DNA of 64,000 nucleotides from Antedon mediterranea (taxonomy: Eukaryota; Echinodermata; Crinoidea; Comatulida; Antedonidae), in assembly GCF_964355755.1 (NCBI RefSeq), contig NC_092671.1, forward strand, positions 11,231,001 through 11,295,000, written 5' to 3'. Position numbers and translations under genes: made by a program. The notes under the pieces were generated by a model. The model saw only the letters and a list, made by a program, of their open reading frames with translations, was not told where the DNA came from and did not search any database. Below, piece by piece: positions 36,606-47,772 of the stretch; positions within the stretch are counted from its first letter, which is position 1, and every line of letters begins with the position of its first letter.

Positions 36606-39600
36606 TTAAATACAAACAGTAGTTGACTATTCTCTTATTAGATTATACTGTACAGCCTTATAACTACATATAATAATGTTACAACAATCTATGTTTATTG
36701 TCAACACAAGTACAATTCATATATAAATTTGTTAATAATGCAATACATTATAATAAATATTATTGTTCAATTGTGTAAATTACCCTGGCATTACTAACAA
36801 TAATAATTGATTGTATCCAATATTGATTTCCTTATAGAATGTGTTATGTGTTGAATAAAATTAATCGTTTTCCTCAACAATGTTGTTTTAATGCGGTATT
36901 TGTTTTCGGGTTTTAATGCTGATTATTCGATATTTATAATATACACATTTAAAAATAATAGAGCGTTTCAATTTGCGACGAAACTACCGAGTTACGTCGT
37001 ACATTACGGTAATACATTGTGCGCATGCGGGGACATTATGACGTGCTTTCTTTCCCTTTCCGGAACAATGATTACACGGTCCTCGGTAGTTGCAAATAGA
37101 AATCTTCCGTTAATTTTATAATAGTTATAAGGGGAACACTGTATTCAAATGCTTTTGAAGGCTATATATAGACAATCGCCTCATTGCTTGTCCCGCTCGC
37201 GATTTTTGTTTTGAAGTTGGGGACCCCTTAGTGAAAGGAAAAAATAAAGCACGTCCCGCACCCTACACCGTCGAAACATGTTTTGTTTTGTTTTTAATTC
37301 AGTCGTATATTATATAATAGGCCTACGACTGAATAAAAACTTGATTTTCACTCTTTTATATTAGAGTACATTCTCATTATTATAAATGTCAAATGATTTA
37401 TTACATTGGTTTTTTTTTATCGTATATAGTATAAATCCATTTATACAATCCATTACAAATATAATTTATGATTAGTATTTTTATATTGGCAATTACTCAG
37501 GCAATTAGGACTATGTTGATGGATTAATAGAAACACATCTTTTTAGGGTTCAAATGTGAGTAACTTTTGGAATACTAAAAACCATAATTAAAATAGATGG
37601 CAGTAACAAGCTCAGTTTATTAACGTGTAATTAGCATTTGATTCGTTGTTTAGACACGATACACGTGTATGAAGACTAAACACCGTAATTGCTACTATAT
37701 TTGCATCCACTACAAGAGCAGTGTAAAATGACAACAATTTTATGCTTGGTTGTTGTTGTTGACGGCCGAAACGTCAGTAATAAATGAGAATCTTAAAGCT
37801 AGTTTGACAAAAAAAAAAGTGTGATGTACACAAATATGGTAGTGATATGCCAAAATATGTTACTGATATGACATCATTGCCCATATATAGGCACACCATA
37901 TTTTTTATCACACAATGTTATATAGTGATAGTGTAGACAGAGCTTTAGATTAAGTGATATTACATTTTTTTAGTAATCATTATCATATAAAAAAGTTTAT
38001 TATTAATATTTCCTTAGTACTGTCATCACTATTATTTTATGATAATAATCCCACGTTACTTAGACCATGGACATAGGCCCATGCTTAGGCAGTACATCTA
38101 ATAATTACGAATTCTTTTGGATCAAGTACCAAGTGATGTCATATGATGTCTGCAGCAGGGAGGATGTAAACATTATTCATACTAGGAGCATAACAAGGGA
38201 ACAGAACAGTACTTCCTTTCGGGTAAGAAGTCATGCTTGTCATTGTTTTTAGAATTCACAATTTATCATTTATTATATATTAGATAAACATCAATACGCA
38301 GTTATCAACTCATAATAGTATCCAATTATCAATAAAGACATCGCTTATATATGGATTAACTTTTATCCATAGCTTATTCTATATTTACATAAATAAAACA
38401 TGCTTTTAACTTGATTAATTACACGCATTATTTGGCATTCAAATAATTTAATTGGAATATCTATATAATGTTCATGTATGATAAACATTATAAATTTGAT
38501 GTTTTGTTTACGTGTAGGCCTAATTTTCCAAACATTATACAAAATGTAGGCCTATTGTTGCACTGACAATTAACAATTTTATAAGAAATTTATTTAATAA
38601 GATATACAGTATACTTAACGTTAAGTTAAACATAAACATTAGTGAATTAAAAAAATTACACATTAATAGTTAAACTGATTACTAAGAAAATTAACCACTG
38701 CTTCCATTACTACATACTGTATGTCTCCCAAAAAAGCCAACACAACAAAACGCCAACATCTTTGAATAGTAAAATCCTGGTGATGTTGATCGAATTTCAT
38801 AGTAAAAACACACATAGATTAGTTAATAATGGTTAAATGCTATATGCCTGCTAGGTTCAATTATCTTTAGCAAGTTATTCTGCAACCGTATGCGCAACGG
38901 ATAATTACTTGCAATCAGGAAAGTATTTTTACAAACATTCTACAAGCTCGATGACACAAAACAACTCTTCTACGACTTTTTTCTTAACGGTAAAGAGTAA
39001 TGAACGTATGTAGTGCAAATGTTACAGTTGTAGCTACTTTCAACGTGTGATGTGACATTTAAAGTAGCAATAGGCACTACATAATATAGGTCATAGAACT
39101 AGTTACGAAACAGGCAGGATTTTGGTGATCTCAGTGTATTCAAACTCCCAAGAAAACAGCCTCTCATAACATAGCGATCACTACTACCTCATTACGGTAG
39201 TGAGAAGGAGATTGTGTGTATTTGTGGCCTGGAAGGGAACTATTTGAAATCTAAAACTATCCTCAAAAGTATAATCGAGAGTTTAAATGTCCCGGGTTTA
39301 ATTTTCTATTGAATATTATAAAATATAAATATAAACTTCTGGAAAAATTGATTTTTCTTCGATTCGGTTTCGATTTTAATACTATTTTCCTTATGAAAAA
39401 TGCTTCAAATTTACATGAACGAGAGTTAATCTTGTTGAAATTCCTATCTTTAACACATAGCACCATCTTTGCTTTACCGCTGTCGAAAAAAAATAAACAA
39501 GTGTAGGCTATAAGATATATTTTACAATACACAACAAGATATATTAAAACTCGTGGAGTAACCCTTTAAAATAGTAAATAGCGTAACGTATTCTGTATTG

Positions 39601-39638
39601 AACTAATAGGCCTAAGTGTGCAGGTTTTTTGTTACCAA
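36606..39638. other. Intergenic
   Basis: Contains one palindromic MITE. A possible exon at 38099-38222 (+) has a strong donor (CGG|GTAAGA) and an open frame but a poor acceptor; no family recognised. A frame at 36891-37121 (+) is also unrecognised. Confidence 0.4.
37794..37947 (+). mobile_element. AAAGCTCTGTC palindromic MITE, left end eroded
   Basis: Starts TAAAGCTAGTTTGACAAAA, so the CTGTCTACACTATCAA part of the left terminus is missing. It ends GATAGTGTAGACAGAGCTTTA apart from the last base. An internal ATATGGTAGTGATATG / ATATGTTACTGATATG duplication makes it longer. Confidence 0.8.
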
Positions 39639-39816
39639 AGCTTGGTTCCCACTAGAACGTAACGCAAGGACGTAAACGCAACGCAAGCGTTTTAACCAAT
39701 GACAAGCGAAGTTATAGACAGCAATCACAAGCGAATAAGCCATCGCTTGTGATTGGTGGTCAATTCACTTGCGTTGCGTCACGTCCTTGTGTTGCGTCGC
39801 TAGTGGGAACCACGCT
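39639..39816 (+). mobile_element. AGCKTGG-family MITE (short-core form)
   Basis: Ends AGCTTGGTTCCCACTAGAAC and CTAGTGGGAACCACGCT. The core differs from the long form: it carries ACCAATGACAAGCGA and TCGCTTGTGATTGGT, an inner inverted repeat shared with 3031, 23243 and 36491. This copy has an extra inner duplication of the ACAAGCGA segment. Confidence 0.85.
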
Positions 39817-40726
39817 TAACATTCAGGTTGTTGGCTGTTCTCAATGTTATTTAGAACGTGTGCAAGTTAAATATCTATGTTTCAGAAGATACTTTTTATG
39901 ATACATAATATAGTATTCGATATAATAATAATTGAAGTTTGAATGTCAAGTGGATTTCATTTGCATACTTGGATACTTAACACTGGACTAACATACGTTA
40001 GTTCCCAACTTGTTTTATAAACAATATTAGGGCGAAGGGAGAAAGCATCGTGTTTTGAATAAAGCATAAATAAAGCATATAATACAAATAAGTAATACAA
40101 ATACCCACTGCACTAAATACATACATTGATTTACGGTAGAAAAATTCGTAGATGTTTGATAGAATTAATTTAAAATGTCATTTACCTCACTAATATTATT
40201 AACGTTTCTGATTATGTCAGCTATTATAATAAGAACTGTAATCGTTATTGAAATAATATTGATTTTTGTCTTTCATTATCTAGGCACCGAGGCAATAATT
40301 AAATTCTAGACTGAGATTAGATTGTAATACTGCGATACACTATTTGATAGAAAGTCTAATGTATAATGATTAAACATTTTTGTCATTTACATATGCTTCG
40401 AAACACTAGGAAATGTCAAATATTTCCATTACTAGACTTTGCAAAGTATACTGTACTTTCTCTGTAATGTATTAATTTAATATATGTATTATACTAATTG
40501 TTTGTACGATATCATCAACAGTTTCAAGTTATTATCGTTCTGTTATTTATTTTTTTATTTTATTAACTTATTTATTGTTTGCCAAATACTAGGATGGATG
40601 TTTGCTCTTCTTAACAAATCTTATATCTATTACGTATACCAACATACCACCATTAATGGTGACGTCAAAAAAGCTGTTGCTGTTGCTCTCTACATTTTTC
40701 CAAGTATTCCGCTTAGTTTGTGAGAG

Positions 40727-40756
40727 CATGGAGGTATCTTATTTTATACCTCCATA
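40727..40756. mobile_element. 30-bp palindromic insertion with 7-bp direct repeats (copy C)
   Basis: Arms CATGGAGGTAT and ATACCTCCATA around an 8-nt centre, bordered by GTGAGAG (40720-40726) and GTGAAAG (40757-40763), 6 of 7 matching. Same length and ends as copy A. Confidence 0.6.
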
Positions 40757-41402
40757 GTGAAAGCTATAGTTGTTTGTTTATATTTTTGCAGTGCGACTTT
40801 TACATTATAGCAATAATGGTTAAGCGCACAAATTCACCAAAATGCTCAAGGCGCTTACATTGTCAAAAGCATCAAATTATAAACAATATTTTTGAATATA
40901 TTGTCACATATCCTATAGCAATACAAGTTCATAATGTATTCAAATTTATTAGTATTGTATTAGGTATGTCTATTTCCATTATGCTTCATTTGCAAGACAA
41001 TTAACAATATGCTGGTTTTATCAATATTTAGTTTTACAATCATATTATAGTTACATTTACGTTTGTTGCCACCGGCGCCGCGGTTTCTTTTTAAAACATT
41101 ATACCTTGAAAACACAATAGCTCACAATTTTATTCCTTTCTGAGAAAAAAAATAATAGAAAACAATTAACTTGTAGTGACAGTTAAGTTATGTAGTCGTG
41201 TGTCTGCCGCATTCAGAAACTCGTAAAGTGTAAGATATGAACAAATGTACAGAAAATTAATTATGGATGGAAAAAATATCCGTGGTATACCATAAATTAT
41301 ATCATACTAAAACTGAATATTAATGTTTTTGTTATGGAAAGTTTGGAGTAGTTGATCAAAAAGGTTCGAGTATTTAGGATTGGCCGCATCTTCTTTCAGT
41401 CC

Positions 41403-41432
41403 AACTTCCATCAAATTCTACTGATGGAAGTT
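41403..41432. repeat. Small inverted repeat
   Basis: Arms AACTTCCATC and GATGGAAGTT around a 10-nt centre. It resembles the CATGGAG palindromes in size but has different ends and no evident flanking duplication. Confidence 0.5.
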
Positions 41433-41958
41433 AAAATTGTCCTTAATGTTTTGCTACCAAATCTCGTTCAGTTATAAACTACTGGATAATACTTACAATA
41501 GACCGTTAGTCTCAATTAATATAATGTCTCATAAGACTTTAGCCTTGGATTCGCTATTCAACAAGTTTATTAATCAGTGGATACTTTTATGCGACTTCAA
41601 CCTTGGTTATTAAAATTATGAAGATTTCTCCTATTTATAACTCACTTCTAATTATCAGATTTGATTAATTATATGGGATGTGTTTTACTACAAAGGAGCA
41701 TTAATCAAACCTATTCATCTTTCTCCGTAAGGAGTTTTTCATTCATTAATGGACGCAATACAGATATGATGGTGGTATTCATCTCAGTCTAATATGAATA
41801 GTCCAATTAAGTTTCCTTGTTTTTATGTTATTAAGGTTCTGAACCCCTTTGTTGGATAACAACATTTAAAAGACATTCATATAACGAGGACACTTACCCG
41901 TGAAATCAACAAGGGAAACTTTTTGAAATTACGGCCATTCAGCGGACACCCCTATTAA

Positions 41959-42172
41959 AGCTTGGTTCCACTAGCGACGCAAGGTAACCTACGCAACGTA
42001 AGAAAATGCCCTTCCAATAATTGTGTTTGCCCCGCCTGCGTGAAATCAAACCTGCGATGTTTGCAGCACTGTTTGCGTTGTCGGTTCCCCCACTTGTGAT
42101 TACGCAAATACATCACTTTGCGTCAATAATTCGTTGCGTTGCGTTACTTGCGTCACTAGTGGGAACCAAGCT
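41959..42172 (-). mobile_element. AGCKTGG-family MITE (long form)
   Basis: Ends AGCTTGGTTCCACTAGCGAC and GTCACTAGTGGGAACCAAGC. The core (TGCCCTTCCAATAATTGTGT, CCGCCTGCGTGAAATCAAAC) is the reverse complement of the core at 42690-42897 and 53555-53752. Flanked by TAA and TAG. Confidence 0.85.
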
Positions 42173-42661
42173 TAGCGGTGACTTTGTTGGGTCCCGAATG
42201 TGTCCTTGTTAGGGGTTCGATTCAGATTATATACGGTGTCATCTCTCATTGTCACACATGTCCACAAAAGAGTTTGTATCTCTCAAATTGCCAATGATAC
42301 TGCAGGATATAAATTGAAGGTACTGTACCGAGAATCGGTTTGAATTCAGGTTTTCTCCCATGCCAAGAGAGCTGCTGGCTAATTGAATATAAATCCAATT
42401 TGTGTCTTCGAATTTAATTACGGTTAACACGATTAATTTTAATTAGGAGCTAAATAGGGCATTATCAGTGTTCGGTAAATTTGACGTAGTACTTCTGATT
42501 AGACTAATGTGTCTTAGGAGTTTTTTTCATTAAAAAAACGATATAAATGTCAACAACGCCCATGCTATAGTCGATTCCCAATAAAAGAATATTTGTGATG
42601 CATTTATTATTATTCAATGACTTTATTTCTACAATATGCGAGGCATAAGATGAACCCTATC

Positions 42662-43043
42662 CAGTGGCGTAACGCAGAGGCCTGGCTTAAGCGTGGTTCT
42701 CACTAGAACGCAACGCAACGTAACGCAGCGACGTATCAATAAAAAGTGCTGTATTGCGGAATCACAAGTGTGAACCGACGATGCAACAGTGCTGCAAACA
42801 CAGCAGGTTTAATTTCACGCAGGCGGGAGCAAACACAATTATTGGAAGGGCATTTGCGTAGGTTGCGTTACGTAGCGTCGCTAGTGGGAACCAAGCTTAA
42901 GGAACCCCAAGTGGCCCTCCAACGCTGGAGGCTTTGGTGTTTTGAGATTTTTTCGACATATTTTAATGCCTGTTTTTTTGCTCTTGCCACTGCTCAGGGC
43001 CCCTGGATTTAGCCAGTGAGCGCTCATAGCCGTTACGCCACTA
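42662..43043 (-). mobile_element. hAT-like MITE carrying a nested second MITE
   Basis: Inverted relative to the 4773 copy. Ends are CAGTGGCGTAACG and CGTTACGCCACTA, flanked by ACCCTATC (42654-42661) and ACACTATC (43044-43051), an 8-bp duplication with one mismatch. The sequence is interrupted at 42690-42897 by an AGCKTGG-family MITE. Removing that insert leaves a body matching the 157-bp copy (GTGGCCCTCCAACGCT and AGTGAGCGCTCATAGCCG). Confidence 0.85.
42690..42897 (+). mobile_element. AGCKTGG-family MITE (long form) nested in a hAT-like MITE
   Basis: Inverted ends AGCGTGGTTCTCACTAG and CTAGTGGGAACCAAGCT. The flanks read TTAA on both sides (42687-42690 and 42897-42900 overlapping the terminal base). 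The core contains AATTTCACGCAGGCGGG and ACACAATTATTGGAAGGGCA, shared with 41959 and 53555. No coding capacity. Confidence 0.85.
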
Positions 43044-43354
43044 ACACTATCCCATCGACCGATTTGTGAATTTTCTATATTTTTACTGTCATGTTATTTC
43101 GCTTTATGCATAAATAACATTCTACATGACTAACTAAAAATGTTTTATAGCTTGCTTAACAATTTTAAAGACACGTTATACAAACAGCTGCAGTATGGTA
43201 AAATAAAATATGAGAATTTTATGTTATACAAATTGGTTTATTTTTTTTAGCACGAATGATGCGGAATATACAGAATGATAAATCAGTGACTCCGTACTGC
43301 TTTCTTCCTATTGGGGTCAATGGCAAGTCCTATCTTTTGCAAAATAGTGGTAGT

Positions 43355-43400
43355 TTATTCATATTCATATTCATATTCATTTATTATCCAGAAAAATAAA
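43355..43400 (-). repeat. (TGAATA)n short tail, possible retroelement 3' end
   Basis: Repeated ATTCAT on the + strand, adjoining TTATTATCCAGAAAAATAAAA. Read on the - strand it is CTGGATAATAAATGAATATG..., a form seen at 3' ends of some LINEs. No coding part is recognised. Confidence 0.35.
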
Positions 43401-43435
43401 ACAATAATACAAAAAGCATAAATTGCATAGAACAA

Positions 43436-43709
43436 GTGCGTTTTACTCACGTACGGTCACCGGACGCATGTATGTTTTTCCTAGAAAGACGAGGAAGACA
43501 ATTACTATTACAGTATTACCTGTATTATTAATTGGCCGATAAAACGATTGCCACTATAGCGTGTAGTTTATTCTAGTGCGTTTTACTCACGTATACGGCC
43601 GCCGGACGCAAGTATGTTTTTCCTAGAAAGACAATTACTACTACAGTACTGTATTACCTGTAGGCCTATTATTAATTGGCTGATAAAACGATTGCCACTA
43701 AAGCGACGT
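43436..43709 (+). repeat. Tandem duplication of a 140-bp segment
   Basis: Copy 1 at 43436-43575 and copy 2 at 43576 to about 43709 both run from GTGCGTTTTACTCACGTA through GTATGTTTTTCCTAGAAAGA to ATAAAACGATTGCCACTA. The second has small indels. Confidence 0.85.
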
Positions 43710-46700
43710 ATGAGTAACAGTGAATGACGGCATGTGTTTGGGTTTTTCATGTGTTTGTGTATCGGTTTTGTATATGAAGATGTCACACAGTACAGTATGT
43801 GCTTTGCATGTCATTTGAATGCATTTTGTTTTGCAAAAAAATACTGCCTATGGAATAAACACTACATAGGCCTAAGCTTAGTTACCAGTTGGAGGACGTA
43901 ACGAAGAAATTCGCCAAGCTGAGCAACACGCAGAGTGTATTCCCCTTAATATTTCTAACTCACAACAGGTATTAAGCGTTTCTTTGATTCTACGCTGAAA
44001 ACAACTGAAAATACAATTAAAGAATGAGCCAAATACGATTATTATTAACGTTACTAGCAACTAAGGGCCTGACATTTATAAATAATTTTAGAGTGATGTC
44101 AAAGTTCCAAACTTAATGTCTTTACTGAATTCAATTTACTATACGACCATAAAAATTTTTTTTAAATAATACATAAAATAAGTAATACGCAACAGACTTG
44201 ACAATGATATTATATACGAGTGAAAATTAGCACGAACTTTACACACATATGTTGCATGTTGTATCGTGTACGCTAATGCAATGCGATTATATATTTTCTT
44301 TAAAGGTTAAACATGTAAAAATGCAACGCGGATGACAGTGTTAAAAGAATTATGAACAAAAACACACAGCAGAAAAATAAATCTTGAGACAAGTTTGTTG
44401 GAAAAAGTTGACAATTATAATTCGCTGAAACGACATGAAAACCTCGTGTTTATGGAAAACAACTATATTAGTAGGCAGAACCATTAATTCGCTGAAAATA
44501 TCTTAGAAATGTGTATACTAGGACAAAAACACATTGGTAACCCTAAACGTGTGAGGTTTACATGCGCTGGATGGGCTATGGAACGCCAACAGGACCTTAA
44601 TGCTAATAACATCTCACATCATAAACTTAGAAGTGTTAATATTAGCCCATAACTAGGTCAATTATCACAGCTGGAAATGTTTGGGACGCTTGTTAGCACA
44701 TTATTACACAATGCATAAAACAAGTGTAATATTGGCACGACGCGAAGGGAGTTCATCGTTCCTCAATTAAGCGTGTTGATATATACAACAGTCCAATAAA
44801 AGATGAGACCTACATACGTATAATCACAACTATCTCATCATGATGATACATTTTAAACAAAAAATAACTGTTAATAATTGTTACTAATGGCAATTACTTA
44901 TGGTTTAGGTTTGTTATCGTAAGAAGTTAATTGCTCAATTATGATTTTACTTTGGTGAATAATAATATCTTCTGTATTGTATCTTTGTCTTAGTCTGAAA
45001 CTTTTATCAGCTAATTGAAATGTAATATTAGCCTTTCTAATACATAAACGATTTGTTTTATAAAGAAATATAATAAATAAGAATTACTTAATTAATTTTA
45101 AAACACTGTGCTTCGATATATTTCAGGAGGGATATGAAACAGAAAACCAGCAAAATATAGGCCTACAGCCGAAAGTATAAATCTATAAGCAAGATTGAAT
45201 ATTCGACATTAATTATTTCTTTATATGAATACATTTACAATAAATTCAGTTAAATTAGAATACTGTAGGTATCTTTGTTCTTGCCTGCATAATTACAGAA
45301 GGGACATGAATCATGAAGCTACTACGGTTTAATATCAAAGCAATGGACTAGAATATGTAATTGCGAATTATACAAAATCAAAAACCTTCTAAGATTGCGT
45401 GATCATTGGAGGGATCTTGCTGCTGAAACTTCGGTTTTTCACGACGCGCCATTCTAACTCGCAGCAGTGTCATGAAAAAAAGTCATTCTGTTTCTCCGGA
45501 TTCGTTTCTTACAAACACATCTATTATAGACACCTTATAGGACTAATATTTATGAAAGAAAAACACAACGGTTATAAGAGTCCGAATCATTAACATACAA
45601 AACACATCACTGTGTTACGATTGAGTAGATTACTAATTGCTCTATGGCAACACCTCAAGATGTGTGCCTTGCTTTAAACATCTCAAGAGTAATTCATACA
45701 ACAATAATTTGGCTTAAAGTCTTTTCTGGTGCAGTGAAGGCACGTCAAAATGTCGACGACTTGAGCCATTGGTAGAACCTCTTCATTTTCACCAAAACGA
45801 TTGTGAGATAATTAAGGGAAAACGCATCCACTTAAGGAGCTGATATGATTTAGTATCACGCCCGTTCTGACGCATCAGTGCACTTACAGTAGCTCCATCG
45901 AAACGTTATGTAAGTTTTACCATTGCTAAAGAATACGACATATTATTCGTTTTTGTTCATTTATCAAACGGTTCTTTAATCATAAATATCTTACAATAAT
46001 CTTCAGAAATATCTTCTAATGGAATACACCAGTGAGTGGTACGTTATAGAATAGCTCGGTTAATATAAAAGTATTTTCAATAAATGATCTTTCAATTATT
46101 ATTTTTTTTCAAATCAGCAATTCTTATTATTTAAAGATACAATATAATAGTTACTATATGAAACAATGTAAAATAAAATGTATAAAAAAAGCAGGTCAAA
46201 AAATACTTTTTATCACTATATGCTGATTAACAACCCCTTTGTTTATGGGAAATGACTGTTTTATCTAAGTTCTATTTACTTATATTGTTCTTATGTAAAA
46301 GGGTCCTACAAAAAAACGAAGCTACAGCTTTTTTATGTAGGATCCTTGTTATCAGTTGTATTGCAATTATGATGTAATTGATGACTAAATAAATATGGAA
46401 TAAATGAAATGAATGAAAATTTGTAGGAAAAAGAAGTTTTATATATTGCAATTGTTTTAATTAAAAAAATATTGCCTTGTCCTTTGGATAGAACAAAGAG
46501 CACTTGGTCTCATGAATATACATTGCATATGTGAACGATACAGAATTGGTATCATTATCCGAAAAACTATTGGAAAACAGCGCAGAGGTCATCCAATATA
46601 AAACAAGAAGAAACATCTTTAGAAATGCTACATGTATGCTTCTGAACAATTAAAAACAGTCACCTAGGCCTACGTTGGTTGGTTTCTGCAAATCTTCTTT

Positions 46701-47626
46701 TGCATCAATTTTAGGTAAAACCAAAATAGCCATAAACAATGTTATTACCAAGCAGCAAATGACGTATAAACTTATATAATAAATAGGCCAATTATGGACT
46801 AAACTAAGATGTCAAAACAAGCTTAGGACATATAATGAGGAGTTTAACATCTTCTACTCCATAAAGCACTAATCACTTGCTAAACTACCCATAAATCTCT
46901 GTCATCTCTGAAAGTAATAAAGCCTTTTGTTCTCAATAAATTGCAAATCAAAGAATTTCGCGGCCTTTAATATTCGCGATGGAATACGTGTTGCCCTAAT
47001 TTTAAAGTATTAATTTGCAAAGGGATTTCATTTCTATAATTAGTTTATATTTCTGTTTATTTAATGCCATGCTAATTGACCTGAATATGTCAACTGGATT
47101 TATATATTTGTCACTAACTTGCTAGTCTGATATTGTAATTAGCTTAATGGCTCTTCTTGGCTGCTTATTCTAAGATTATGAGTTCAGTTTTGGTTTATTT
47201 CAACAATCTTTGGATAAATAAGTGATATTTTAGGACTGTGTAACATGATTCAGCGTCTAAGAAGGTAACAATTCAACAAATTCATCTAACCTATTTACAG
47301 TAGTTTAGTGCTATAACGTATAGAAAAGTGAATTTTTTTTAAAAATATTCTGTTTTATGTCATCAGCTGCTGAGAGCTAAGTTTTGAATGAAGAGGTGTT
47401 GTAGTCCAGTATCAAATCATATGGACAAAGTTAATATGGATTGACTGTTGCCTTCGTTGGTTTCAGGAGAATGAAGATGTCCCAAAGTAGCGGAAGGGTG
47501 TTCTACTATAACTAATATGAATCAAGGTATAATCACCTTTTGTAGTATGCATGGGGCTTCTTTAAAGTTGTTTAAATAAACTTATTTGTCATCTACAAAA
47601 CACCATGACTGGTGGTATGTACTCTC
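43710..47626. other. Intergenic
   Basis: A short coding-like stretch at 43887-43971 (+) has acceptor- and donor-like ends in two competing frames; not convincing. The putative retroelement 3' end at 46280 is listed. Otherwise nothing is seen. Confidence 0.4.
46280..46425 (+). mobile_element. Putative LINE/SINE 3' end with hairpin and ATGAA-type tail
   Basis: A hairpin with arms AAGGGTCCTACA (46299-46310) and TGTAGGATCCTT (46336-46347), with inner A-run/T-run pairing, is followed by AAATAAATATGG and AATAAATGAAATGAATG. Hairpin plus short-repeat tail is a common LINE 3' design. No coding part seen. Confidence 0.35.
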
Positions 47627-47772
47627 TAAAGCTCTATCTACATTATCAAACTTTATGTGACAAAAAAATGTGATGTGCCCATATATGGACATGATGATGT
47701 CATATCACTACCATATTAGGGCACATCAAACTTTTTTTGTCAAACTAGTTTGATAGTGTAGACAGAGCTTAA
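47627..47772 (+). mobile_element. AAAGCTCTGTC palindromic MITE, most complete copy
   Basis: TAAAGCTCTATCTACATTAT at the left and ATAGTGTAGACAGAGCTTAA at the right are near-perfect inverted ends. Inner segments ACAAAAAAATGTGATGTGCC and GGGCACATCAAACTTTTTTT continue the inverted repeat toward the centre. Confidence 0.85.

Noticed and set aside
42021-42212. + strand open frames at 42.0, 42.7 and 53.6 kb with similar peptides (VASLVGTKL)
   Set aside because: The shared peptide comes from the AGCKTGG MITE terminal repeat, not from a gene family.
43887-43971. Short exon candidate on the + strand
   Set aside because: Two competing frames both look coding-like and the acceptor is poor; no family recognised.
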